From: Verrucomicrobia bacterium UBA1629
Lineage (GTDB): Bacteria; Verrucomicrobiota; Kiritimatiellia; RFP12; UBA1067
Reading direction: 5' to 3'
DNA length: 12,344 bases
Assembly (NCBI GenBank): GCA_002321305.1
Contig: DCMF01000069.1
Span: 1 to 12,344 of the forward strand
Positions 6,110 through 12,186 of the stretch are shown here, one piece after another; the stretch's first letter is position 1, and the number at the start of each line of letters is the position of its first letter. The translations under genes were made by a program, and so were the position numbers. The notes under the pieces are model-generated. The model saw only the letters and a list, made by a program, of their open reading frames with translations. It was not told the origin of the DNA and searched no databases.

Positions 6110-6994
6110 TTACCTGATGATCTGCGACCAGTCGAACGTCTTGCCGCTTTCCTCGTCCCAGTTCGGCACCTCGAACGCGCACCCCTGCACGGTGCGGCTC
6201 TTCGCCATCATCGTGGCGATCCCGCCCGTGTAGAGCGTGCGCGTCATGCCGCCCCTGGCCTTGCCCTTCTCCACGCTCACGTCCGCCGCGAGGTAGAGGA
6301 GGTGGTCGGTCTTCTCCAGGAACGTGGAGCGCCCCGGCGCCTTGCCCTTCTCGCCCTGCACGAGGCGCGGCTGGTTCTGCCAGTAGTCCGCGCCGTCCGC
6401 GTTCGTGAAGCGCGTCGGCTCGGTGTGCGCGATCGCCACCACGTTCACGCCCGCGTCGCACAGCCCGTCGATGATCGGGTAGATGGGCGCGAACTTGTCG
6501 AACACGAGCTGCGCCCCCTTGCCGTACATCCACTGCTCCAGCGACTTGCGGATCGTGGCCGAATCCCCGGGGATGCTCTCGATGCAGTTCTGCGCCGCCC
6601 ACTCCTGGGCGCGCGTGAACGAGTCCACCACCACGTTGTCGTAGCCCCTCGGCACGTCCGAGCCGAGGAACGACAGGAGGTCGTTCCACGCGGCGGCAGG
6701 CGCCTTTGGGTCGAACTTCAGGAACTTCGGCGCGATGCGCTCCAGAAGCCCCATCGCCTCCAGCTTCGGGCGGATGATCTTCAGCGACCCCTCAAGGTCG
6801 ACGAAGAGCGTCCGCCCCGGCAGCATCGCGGCGAGCGTCGACTTGCCAGCGCCGCCCGTGCCGTGAAGCCCGACGAAGTGTCCGCGCTTCGCGTCGTCCC
6901 ATCCGTCCACGGACTGGGCTGCGGCGGGCGCGGTTGCCGCCGTCCTCCTCTGCGCAGGAAACGCCGCTGCGCTCGGCCTGTTCGGAATAGCCAT
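6110..6994 (-). CDS. RecA-fold ATPase, Sak4-like phage recombinase (AAA_24 type)
   Basis: The 294-residue protein has a Walker A motif GTGGAGKST (45-53), a Walker B strand DNVVVDS (119-125, D124) and a later strand VNVVAIAHTE (183-192) with a sensor-like histidine. These are the features of the RecA-core proteins called Sak4 or the phage nucleotide-binding AAA_24 family, which promote single-strand annealing or strand exchange. The first 30 or so residues are Ala/Pro-rich and probably disordered. Longer upstream readings are the shadow of the exonuclease gene. The Met at 6994 has GAAAGGACA upstream. Position between a 5'-to-3'-type exonuclease and a putative single-strand-binding protein fits a phage recombination cassette. 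An alternative role as a terminase- or helicase-associated ATPase is less likely, since no partner motifs are seen. Confidence 0.8.
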   Translation of the reverse strand: MAIPNRPSAAAFPAQRRTAATAPAAAQSVDGWDDAKRGHFVGLHGTGGAGKSTLAAMLPGRTLFVDLEGSLKIIRPKLEAMGLLERIAPKFLKFDPKAPAAAWNDLLSFLGSDVPRGYDNVVVDSFTRAQEWAAQNCIESIPGDSATIRKSLEQWMYGKGAQLVFDKFAPIYPIIDGLCDAGVNVVAIAHTEPTRFTNADGADYWQNQPRLVQGEKGKAPGRSTFLEKTDHLLYLAADVSVEKGKARGGMTRTLYTGGIATMMAKSRTVQGCAFEVPNWDEESGKTFDWSQIIR

Positions 6995-7022
6995 CTTGAC
7001 TTGTCCTTTCTTTCCTTGTTGC

Positions 7023-8075
7023 TTACGCCGCAGACGCACCGTGCGTCTGCGAAAGCTCTTCGTGCCTTGCGATCCGGAAGCCCTCCGGGACGCACGTCTC
7101 GTCCACGTGCATCCGCGCGAGGCAGAGCCCCGAATACGCGCACCCGCGGCAGTTGTCCGGGTTGCACGCCCTCGGATAGGCGTACTCCGGCCTTTCCGCC
7201 TTGCGGCTCTCCGCCGCGAAGTGCAGGAGCATCCGGCACACGCCCAGCCGCTCCCGCCTGAACTCCGCCAGCATGTCGAACGTGACCTCCACCTCCCGCC
7301 GCGCGAAGTGCCGCCCCGGATCGCCGCCCATCGCGTCGAGGATCCGCGCACCGTACTCGTCCGGCGTCTCCGGGTGCCCCGCAAGCCGCTCGCCCTTCGC
7401 CGCGTCCGCCGTCCGCTTCGGCGTCCCGTCGCGCTTGATGCAGCGGCTGCCCTGCGCGTCAAGCACGATCGGCAGCCCGTCCGCGTCGCGCTCCGCCACG
7501 TTCGCCAGTGGCTTCAGCGCGGGCTTGCGGATGACGTCGTACACGCACACGGGCAGCTCGCCCGTCGCGCGGTACACCCATCCCGCGTACGCCAGCAGCT
7601 GGATGTTGAACTTCAGGCGGTCCCAGTATCCGCTCGTCTCGCCCACGTCGTCGCTCGTGGTCTTGCGCTCCCACACGACGCGCCGCCCGTCCTTCAGCAC
7701 GGCGAGGCCGTCCACCTTGCCGCGCTGAATGAACGTCCGCGACCCGTCGATGGGGTCGGCGAACTCCTGCTCCGGCTCCATCGCGTCGTAGTCCCGGTCG
7801 TCCACTTCGCCGTAGGTGCGGTCATACGCGCCGAGGATGCCGAACACCTTCGCCGCCATCCACTCGTCGAGCGTCCCGCCCGTCAGCGCCGCGCGGTACT
7901 GCCCCTCGAAGTCCGCGCCCCTGGCGCGGGCCTCGCCGCCGTTGTGGACGGCCGTCCCGATCCGCAGGGCCTCGGAGGGGTTCGCCTCCTTCAGCCCGAG
8001 GATGTTGTCGTACCAGTAGCGGCGCGGGCACCTCAGCGCACACGCCATGCTCGATGCCGTCAGCGTCTGCCTCAT
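7023..8075 (-). CDS. RecB/Cas4-like PD-(D/E)XK exonuclease with Fe-S type cysteines
   Basis: The 350-residue protein carries the order of motifs seen in RecB-type nucleases. SxxxxxxxCPRRYWY is at 8-22, an H in IGTAVH is at 39-44, and the active site consists of GKVDGL (D122) and VWERKT (E136, K138). QLLAYAG (159-165) matches the family's QxxxY motif. An early C16 plus late C304, C309, C312 and C318 (CNPDNCRGCAYSGLC) match the arrangement that holds an Fe4S4 cluster in Cas4 and AddB. Such phage enzymes resect double-stranded ends to give single strands for recombination. The Met chosen overlaps the upstream stop; the extra N-terminal residues from 8126 are an off-frame extension. It is followed by a RecA-fold ATPase and an SSB-like candidate. 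No cas1 or cas2 and no repeat array are present, so a CRISPR role is unlikely. Confidence 0.85.
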   Translation of the reverse strand: MRQTLTASSMACALRCPRRYWYDNILGLKEANPSEALRIGTAVHNGGEARARGADFEGQYRAALTGGTLDEWMAAKVFGILGAYDRTYGEVDDRDYDAMEPEQEFADPIDGSRTFIQRGKVDGLAVLKDGRRVVWERKTTSDDVGETSGYWDRLKFNIQLLAYAGWVYRATGELPVCVYDVIRKPALKPLANVAERDADGLPIVLDAQGSRCIKRDGTPKRTADAAKGERLAGHPETPDEYGARILDAMGGDPGRHFARREVEVTFDMLAEFRRERLGVCRMLLHFAAESRKAERPEYAYPRACNPDNCRGCAYSGLCLARMHVDETCVPEGFRIARHEELSQTHGASAA

Positions 8076-8524
8076 TTTGCGCTCCCCCCGCCGATGCGCT
8101 CCGCGATCTCGGCCTTGGACAGGCACCGCTGCATGTCACCGCCCACGAGGCGGACACGAATCTCTTCCCTGAACATCGAGACGGCCCTGCGCAGGACGCT
8201 GCTGTCGTAGGCCAGCCGCAATCCTGCCGACGTCGGCAGGCTGTCGGCCGAAATGCGCGACCTGACTCTGCAGTCGTACCCCCTGCCGTCCGGCGTCAGG
8301 GTGAAGTCGATCTCCAGTCGGCAGTGCGCCGAGGCTTCGGTCTTTTCCGCGCCCGAAGCGCCGGGTTTGGCTTCGGCCTTGACCTCAGTCATGATCAGGG
8401 CCGTCTCGACGATCTCCAGGGCGTCCATCTCGCGCCCCAGCAGCCACTCGACGGCCTTCACCGTCGCGTCCGGGCGACCCCTGACGTATTCGCGCACCTT
8501 CGCGCGTTCTGCTTCGCTCATCAT
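8072..8524 (-). CDS. Hypothetical protein, 150 aa
   Basis: The open frame extends far upstream, but that part is the off-frame shadow of the ParB-family gene. The likely start is ATGATG at 8524/8521 behind AAAGGA, and a nearby upstream ATG runs into a stop after two codons. Residues 1-50 look helical (MMSEAERAKVREYVRGRPDA onward, then a helix ending near ALIMTEVKAEA). A low-complexity hinge follows at about 50-66. Residues 67-130 alternate as beta strands (CRLEIDFTLTPDGRGYDC and IRVRLVGG). The C-terminus CLSKAEIAERIGGGSAK could be a short helix. The family is not recognised. Its stop overlaps the exonuclease start (ATGA), placing it in the same translational unit as the recombination genes, so an accessory role there is possible. 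Confidence 0.65.
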   Translation of the reverse strand: MMSEAERAKVREYVRGRPDATVKAVEWLLGREMDALEIVETALIMTEVKAEAKPGASGAEKTEASAHCRLEIDFTLTPDGRGYDCRVRSRISADSLPTSAGLRLAYDSSVLRRAVSMFREEIRVRLVGGDMQRCLSKAEIAERIGGGSAK

Positions 8525-8558
8525 TGCATTGTTCCTTTCGTTTTTCCTTGTCTTGTCT

Positions 8559-8576
8559 CCGCCGCACCTGCGGCGG
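8559..8576. repeat. Intergenic inverted repeat, 8-bp arms
   Basis: CCGCCGCA and TGCGGCGG flank a central CC, in the 59-base gap between the ParB-family stop and the next gene. In the message it could form a short GC-rich stem. A purine-rich A/G stretch follows it and not a U-run, so a strong terminator is unlikely. A processing, attenuation or protein-binding element is possible. Confidence 0.4.
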
Positions 8577-8583
8577 CAAATCG

Positions 8584-10110
8584 TCAGCCATTCTCCGTAT
8601 CGGCGTCCGCAGACTGCGAAGCCCACGCCACCTTGACAGGCTCGCGGAGCTTCTGCACCGTCTCGTCCGGCGCGATGAGACGCCGTTCCTCGTCCGTCAG
8701 CGCCTCCGCCACCGGCGGCAGGATCGCGATCAGGCGTTCGGCGTGCCTCGCGCCGATGTCCGGCCTGGCGATCTTCTCCGCAATCCCGGCGGCGGCCAGT
8801 CCCGCCCAGCGCTCCATCGGCGCGAAGTCCTTCGCGGCGGGGTCGAGCAGGTACGCCATCGCCGCATCCGATACGTTGGCCTGCGATCCGAACACGCGCC
8901 ACTCGCAGCCGATGCCGAACACCCGCTGGAACGCGAGGGCGACCTGGACGTCCACGGCATAGGCCGCCGCGATCACGCCCGCAAGGTTGCCCCTGCACCA
9001 TTCGGCCAGCTTGCGCAGCGCCTTGTTCGCGGCGATCTTCCGCTTCCGCGCCTCCCGCTCCTCGTCGGTCAGGCCTCCGCCGGACTTTCCGGCCTTCGGG
9101 GCCTCGCCCCATTGCGCCACGGTCACGTCGTTGAAGTCCTTCCAGACGTACAGCGTCTGATGCGTCCTGTCGGGCTTTGGGCGAAGTCCGACGGAGTAGT
9201 CCGGGTGCTGCTTCGTCTCGCGCACCTCGACTCCGTTCGCCTTCGCGTCCGCGATGACGTCCGCCACGGCCAGCTCGCACTTGCGCCTGTAGCACTTCGG
9301 ATCAAGACACCTGCCGAACGCCGTCGGCCTGCCGTCCCAGTCGAACAGGTCGGGCAGGCAACCCGTGTTCTTCGCGCATGCCCTGCAGTCCTTCCTGTCG
9401 AACGCCGCCCCCTTCAGCTCCATCGTCTCGCGATTGAACTGGCTGCTGACGTCGCACCAGCGCAACGCACCGTCGCGAGTCCACGTCCCCGCGCCCTTCA
9501 GCCGCTCCTGCACGGCTTCGGGATAGGCCGCGACATGCTCCAGGCAGTCCGTCGTGATCATCTCACCGGCCGCGACGCGCTTCCTCCACGACTTGGAGAG
9601 CCGTGACAGGTTCAGCCGCCGCGCCACCCATTCGCGCCCGCGCCCCGCCTCCGCCGCGATCTCGTCCTGCGTCATGCCGGACTGCACGAGGCTCGCCACC
9701 AGTTCGCTTTCGAGAAGCGGGTCGGCGTCCCTGCGCTGCAGGTTCTCGATGAACGTCATGCGCCTCGCCGTCGCCTCGTCCACGCCCTTCAGGATGTCGC
9801 ACGGCACGCTCTCCAGCCCTGCGGCCTTCGCCGCGACGAGCCGCCTGTGCCCCGCGACGAGCACCGCCTCTCCGTTCCCGGCCAGCATGGCCACGAGCGG
9901 CTGTATCACGCCCAGCGTCCTGATGCTGTCCACGAGGTCGGCCACGCTCTCCGGCGTGATCTCGCCGCGCGGGTTCCACGGCGCGGGCTTCAGCAGGTCG
10001 ACGGAAATCTCCCTGCGCTCGCGCACGTACTGCGCCGCCTTTTGGGAGACCGCCCCGACGGCTTCCGGCTGCACCTTGGCCGCAGCCCTGGCCTTAGTCT
10101 TCTTCTTCAT
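8584..10110 (-). CDS. parB: ParB/RepB/Spo0J-family protein with Cys cluster, 508 aa
   Basis: The N-terminal ParB domain is clear. Residues 33-60 hold the first block with N46-P47-R48, VLVAGHRR (83-90) is the GxxRR-type nucleotide motif, and IENLQRRD (121-128) is the conserved ENxQR block. A helix-turn-helix follows at about 146-170 (MTQDEIAAEAGRGREWVARR). Family members bind centromere-like sites and act as CTP-dependent clamps in partition, or as regulators. After the DNA-binding part there is a Cys set (C242, C245, C251, C268, C273, C278) that could hold a metal. A long C-terminal region to residue 508 has no family I recognise. The length well exceeds typical chromosomal ParB (about 280-300 aa). 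No ParA ATPase is visible in the window. The start has AAAGG upstream and a lysine-rich N-terminus. Confidence 0.85.
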   Translation of the reverse strand: MKKKTKARAAAKVQPEAVGAVSQKAAQYVRERREISVDLLKPAPWNPRGEITPESVADLVDSIRTLGVIQPLVAMLAGNGEAVLVAGHRRLVAAKAAGLESVPCDILKGVDEATARRMTFIENLQRRDADPLLESELVASLVQSGMTQDEIAAEAGRGREWVARRLNLSRLSKSWRKRVAAGEMITTDCLEHVAAYPEAVQERLKGAGTWTRDGALRWCDVSSQFNRETMELKGAAFDRKDCRACAKNTGCLPDLFDWDGRPTAFGRCLDPKCYRRKCELAVADVIADAKANGVEVRETKQHPDYSVGLRPKPDRTHQTLYVWKDFNDVTVAQWGEAPKAGKSGGGLTDEEREARKRKIAANKALRKLAEWCRGNLAGVIAAAYAVDVQVALAFQRVFGIGCEWRVFGSQANVSDAAMAYLLDPAAKDFAPMERWAGLAAAGIAEKIARPDIGARHAERLIAILPPVAEALTDEERRLIAPDETVQKLREPVKVAWASQSADADTENG

Positions 10111-10134
10111 GTGTCTTGCCTTTCGTTTTCTGTT

Positions 10135-10347
10135 TCAGTCCCCTAAACGCCCGTTTAGGGAAATCGCCTGTCGGCCGCCTGTCTCCGGTATCTCGCGCAC
10201 AAGGTCACTCTCCCCGCCGCACTGGTCTGGCGTCGCGAAGAGGTAGAGGATCGCCGCCACGACCACGAGCGCAAGGAACAGTACCGCCCCGACGACGTCG
10301 CGCACGGTCTCGATAGCCTTTTCGTCCATTGTCCAGCCCTCCGTCAT
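10135..10347 (-). CDS. Small single-pass membrane protein, 70 aa
   Basis: The start is the ATG overlapping the upstream stop (ATGA). A short charged N-terminus (MTEGWTMDEKAIETVRD) leads into a strongly hydrophobic stretch at residues 18-37 (VVGAVLFLALVVVAAILYLF), long enough for one membrane helix. A polar tail of about 33 residues follows. The few flanking charges do not settle the orientation. The family is not recognised. Small membrane proteins of this kind occur in phage early regions and may act in exclusion, membrane anchoring or regulation, but nothing here decides among these. The last codons include the 20-bp inverted repeat at 10141-10160, which may shape the C-terminus. Confidence 0.65.
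   Translation of the reverse strand: MTEGWTMDEKAIETVRDVVGAVLFLALVVVAAILYLFATPDQCGGESDLVREIPETGGRQAISLNGRLGD
10141..10160. promoter_or_regulatory. 20-bp inverted repeat upstream of the ParB-family gene
   Basis: CCCTAAACGCCCGTTTAGGG has 9-bp perfect arms around a central CC. It ends 30 bases upstream of the ParB-family start and overlaps the end of the membrane-protein gene. No T-tract follows on either strand, so a terminator is unlikely. An operator, or a binding site for the ParB-family protein encoded just downstream, is plausible. It does not resemble the bacterial chromosomal parS consensus. Confidence 0.45.
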
Positions 10348-10550
10348 TCCGGCCTCGTCGAAAGCACTTCCATGATCGCGCTCCGCCGCCACCTGCGGCA
10401 TCGCCCCACGACCACCGGATGCGCTTTTCGGATATCGACCTTGCCCTTCGGGCAGACGTACGACGCCATGCAGTGCTGGCGCAAGGCGACGCGGGAAAGC
10501 CCGAAAATCTCCGCAGCCTCCTTGTCCCCGATCACTTCACTCTGCGGCAT
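10344..10550 (-). CDS. Excisionase/AlpA-like helix-turn-helix protein, 68 aa
   Basis: Residues 7-26 (IGDKEAAEIFGLSRVALRQH) form the helix-turn-helix of MerR/excisionase-type proteins: a D-K-E-A-A helix, the turn GLS and a recognition helix. The later HPVVVGRCRRWRRSAIMEVL matches the wing and final helix seen in AlpA and Xis proteins (basic wing, W-R-R-S, then a helix). Such proteins regulate promoters or direct excision. No integrase is in the window, so the exact role is open. A longer reading from 10658 exists, but the ATG at 10550 has AAGGAG seven bases upstream and gives the compact domain. It overlaps genes on both sides, which supports an operon of small regulators. Confidence 0.7.
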   Translation of the reverse strand: MPQSEVIGDKEAAEIFGLSRVALRQHCMASYVCPKGKVDIRKAHPVVVGRCRRWRRSAIMEVLSTRPE

Positions 10551-10701
10551 CGCCGTTCTCCTTGATGAACTTGCGCACGATCTGCGCCGCCGCCGTGCTC
10601 GGCTTCGGCTCGCACCTCGCGTCGCATATCGCCGCCGCTTCGCTCCTCGTGAGGTCAAAGGTGCATCGCACCTTGCCCTCGCCCTTGTTGCCCCTCTTCA
10701 T
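10537..10701 (-). CDS. Small hypothetical protein, 54 aa
   Basis: The frame starts at an ATG preceded by GAGGAGG with a seven-base spacer, one of the best ribosome binding sites in the window, and runs 54 codons to a TGA. The protein is basic at its start (MKRGNKGEGKVRCTFDLTRS). The core RCTFDLTRSEAAAICDA, followed by a helix (STAAAQIVRKFIKENG), resembles a small ribbon-helix-helix or similar DNA-binding fold, but this is only suggestive. Its end contains the AAGGAG site and start of the excisionase-like gene, and the two frames overlap by 14 bases, so they are translationally coupled. It is the first gene after the palindromic site at 10716-10731 and may take part in local regulation. Confidence 0.6.
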   Translation of the reverse strand: MKRGNKGEGKVRCTFDLTRSEAAAICDARCEPKPSTAAAQIVRKFIKENGDAAE

Positions 10702-10715
10702 GCCCTAACCTCCTC

Positions 10716-10731
10716 GCGCGTTATAACGCGC
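10716..10731. promoter_or_regulatory. 16-bp perfect palindrome, operator-like, copy 1
   Basis: GCGCGTTATAACGCGC is its own reverse complement. It sits in the 42-base gap before the 54-aa gene, immediately upstream of that gene's GGAGG site (10709-10713). An A/T-rich patch at 10735-10743 lies just ahead of it in the direction of transcription. The position fits an operator that controls the downstream operon. I could not find a convincing -35/-10 pair, so no promoter is called. It is too short and lacks the T-tract needed for an intrinsic terminator. Confidence 0.5.
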
Positions 10732-10743
10732 CCCTATAAAAAA

Positions 10744-10944
10744 CTACTCTCCTCGCTTCTGCAACTTGCAAGCATCCGCGACGCCCATTATGTCGGCGCG
10801 ATATAACGCGCCGCGCCCGAAAAGAACGCGCATTCGCGCGCGCTCCTTCCGCATGACGGCATCCGCCGTCATGCCATGCTTCCTCGCGATCCGCTCGACC
10901 GCCCCACGGTCGCCAGTCGCCCTCACTCCGATGTCTGTTGCCAT
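10744..10944 (-). CDS. Hypothetical protein, 66 aa, possible helix-turn-helix
   Basis: This frame begins 18 bases after the previous stop, behind ACGAAAGGG, the same leader type used by other genes here. Residues 15-34 (AVERIARKHGMTADAVMRKE) resemble a helix-turn-helix: a helix, a GMT turn, then a recognition-like helix. The remainder is unremarkable. Two inverted repeats lie inside its coding sequence (10794-10813 and 10851-10874), so this stretch may have a DNA-site role in addition to coding, or may be mainly regulatory. A competing 81-aa frame starting at 10966 overlaps it, but its amino acid makeup looks like an off-frame product. I do not recognise a family. Confidence 0.5.
   Translation of the reverse strand: MATDIGVRATGDRGAVERIARKHGMTADAVMRKERARMRVLFGRGALYRADIMGVADACKLQKRGE
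10794..10813. promoter_or_regulatory. Operator-like inverted repeat, copy 2
   Basis: CGGCGCG and CGCGCCG flank the A/T-only spacer ATATAA, giving 7-bp perfect arms. The 16 bases at 10796-10811 differ from the palindrome at 10716-10731 at one position only. The two centres are 80 bp apart. Two near-identical AT-cored palindromes a fixed distance apart suggest binding by a dimeric regulator with looping or cooperative contact. The likely ligand is one of the neighbouring small DNA-binding proteins, which is inference. Confidence 0.45.
10851..10874. repeat. Perfect inverted repeat, 10-bp arms, 4-base spacer
   Basis: GCATGACGGC is followed by ATCC and then the exact reverse complement GCCGTCATGC. 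It lies inside the 66-aa gene. It could be a protein-binding site or an RNA hairpin in the early part of that message. No T-tract follows, so it is not an intrinsic terminator. Confidence 0.6.
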
Positions 10945-10962
10945 CGTTTCGCCCTTTCGTTA

Positions 10963-11241
10963 TCATGCGTCCGCCTGCTTCCGGCGCTCGCTTCTTGTCT
11001 TTCGGTTGGCCCGGATCAGCGCGGCGGTCTCCTCGACCCTCCCGCGCCAGTCCTCGGCCACCTTGCCCCCGCGCATCATTCCATGCGCGGCCGCCCTGTC
11101 GAACACGAAGCGCCTGAACATGTCACTCACGTTCGACCCCTCCGCCTCAGCCACCAGCGCCGTCAGCGCCTTGACTTCGGGAGAATCCAGAAACCCGATC
11201 AGCACGTCGTCGGGGTTGTGCTTTCCGCTTGTCTTGCTCAT
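10963..11241 (-). CDS. Possible ribbon-helix-helix DNA-binding protein, 92 aa
   Basis: A 92-aa frame starts 27 bases after the ArdA-like stop, with AAAGGACAAAGGAG upstream. Residues 17-50 have the pattern of a ribbon-helix-helix fold: a short strand-like segment (IGFLDS), a helix (PEVKALTALVAEAEG), the turn SNVSD, then a second helix (MFRRFVFDRAAAHG). The C-terminal third is strongly basic (RANRKTRSERRKQ). RHH proteins of this size are usually repressors, antitoxins or relaxase accessory factors. No toxin or relaxase gene is next to it, so a transcriptional regulator is the more likely role. The fold call is inferred by eye. The coding call rests on the start signal, tight spacing and plausible composition. 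Confidence 0.55.
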   Translation of the reverse strand: MSKTSGKHNPDDVLIGFLDSPEVKALTALVAEAEGSNVSDMFRRFVFDRAAAHGMMRGGKVAEDWRGRVEETAALIRANRKTRSERRKQADA

Positions 11242-11268
11242 TGCTCCTTTGTCCTTTCTCGATTCCGA

Positions 11269-12186
11269 TTACGCTTCCGTCCAGTAGGTCCAGGTGCGGA
11301 TCTTGGACGCGCCAAAACGCTTCCAGTAGGCGTTCAGCCGCCTCCTGAAGTCAGTCCGCACGGCCATGTAGGCGCGGCGCAGCCGCCTCATGTCGTCGTC
11401 GGTCAGGATGCGCACGACGCGCTCCGATCCTCCGGCGTTCGCCGCGTTGGAGAGGTAGGTGCTCCCGTCCGTGTAGCCGCCCGTCATGAGGCCGGGCACG
11501 AAGTCGCCGCGCCACGCCTCGGCCTCCCGTCCGCCGTCCCTTGCGAGACGCCACGCCCTGCGCCCCACGAGGTGGCCCATGCGCCTGTCGAACGGGCGCA
11601 GGTTCGCCGCCTTGAAGCCCCGCTCCGTGCGCTTCTCGGCAAGGACCTTCTCGGCGAACGCGACCGTTCCGGGCGTGTCCTCCCCGCCCTGTCCCCGGTC
11701 GTCCTCGCCGCAGCAGAACCGCGTCTTGATCCTCGGCCTGTCAACCGTCAGGATTACGCCGTCGGACAGCTCGACGAAGTAGTGGCCGTCCTTCCAGTGC
11801 CTGAAGTTCCTGTCCCACGCCTCGGGGTGTTCCTCGCGCGTGTACCCCTCGCGCGCCGTCGTGAAGGCCGCGCAAAGCCGCTCCTGCTCCTCGCGTTGCG
11901 CTTTCGCGCCCTCCGGCTCGGCTTTCGCCCTGCACGCCCGCGCCTCGGCCTTCAGCGCCCAGTAGTCGCGCGGCATCGCGCTCTCGCTGTAAAGCCCCTC
12001 CTGCCAGTCCTCGCCGGGGTCGGTCTCCACGTCCTGGAACATGAATTCGGGATCGCGCTCGTCGCGGTGGACGCGGCGGCACGCCGCCTCGAACTCGTCC
12101 GCGTTCCTGAACTTGTCGAGATCGAGCCACGCCCCCGCGAGCGAGCCCTTGTTGTACTTGCCGTACGTCCCCACGTAAAGCTTCAT
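11269..12186 (-). CDS. ardA: ArdA-family antirestriction protein with extended C-terminal region
   Basis: The first 60 or so residues match the ArdA signature: YVGTYGKYNKGSLAGAWLDL at residues 4-22, an acidic helix, then DPEFMFQDVE at 45-54. ArdA proteins are acidic mimics of B-form DNA that block type I restriction enzymes, so this would protect phage or plasmid DNA on entry. Family members are usually about 160-180 aa, whereas this one has 305. Residues 75-120 look like a charged helical linker. Residues 120-305 form another region with a CC pair (158-159), several conserved-looking aromatics and the ending RTWTYWTEA, and I cannot name it. The start is the ATG that overlaps the upstream stop and has AAGGAGG seven bases before it. 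The N-terminal assignment is firm. The role of the C-terminal part is unknown. Confidence 0.85.
   Translation of the reverse strand: MKLYVGTYGKYNKGSLAGAWLDLDKFRNADEFEAACRRVHRDERDPEFMFQDVETDPGEDWQEGLYSESAMPRDYWALKAEARACRAKAEPEGAKAQREEQERLCAAFTTAREGYTREEHPEAWDRNFRHWKDGHYFVELSDGVILTVDRPRIKTRFCCGEDDRGQGGEDTPGTVAFAEKVLAEKRTERGFKAANLRPFDRRMGHLVGRRAWRLARDGGREAEAWRGDFVPGLMTGGYTDGSTYLSNAANAGGSERVVRILTDDDMRRLRRAYMAVRTDFRRRLNAYWKRFGASKIRTWTYWTEA

Noticed and set aside
8559..8576. Intrinsic terminator after the ParB-family gene
   Set aside because: The stem is short and is followed by purines, with no U-run.
10721..10966. An 81-aa frame overlapping the 66-aa gene, starting with an ATGA overlap
   Set aside because: The coupling is tempting, but the Arg/Gly/His-rich composition looks off-frame and the 66-aa frame has its own leader and a plausible helix-turn-helix.
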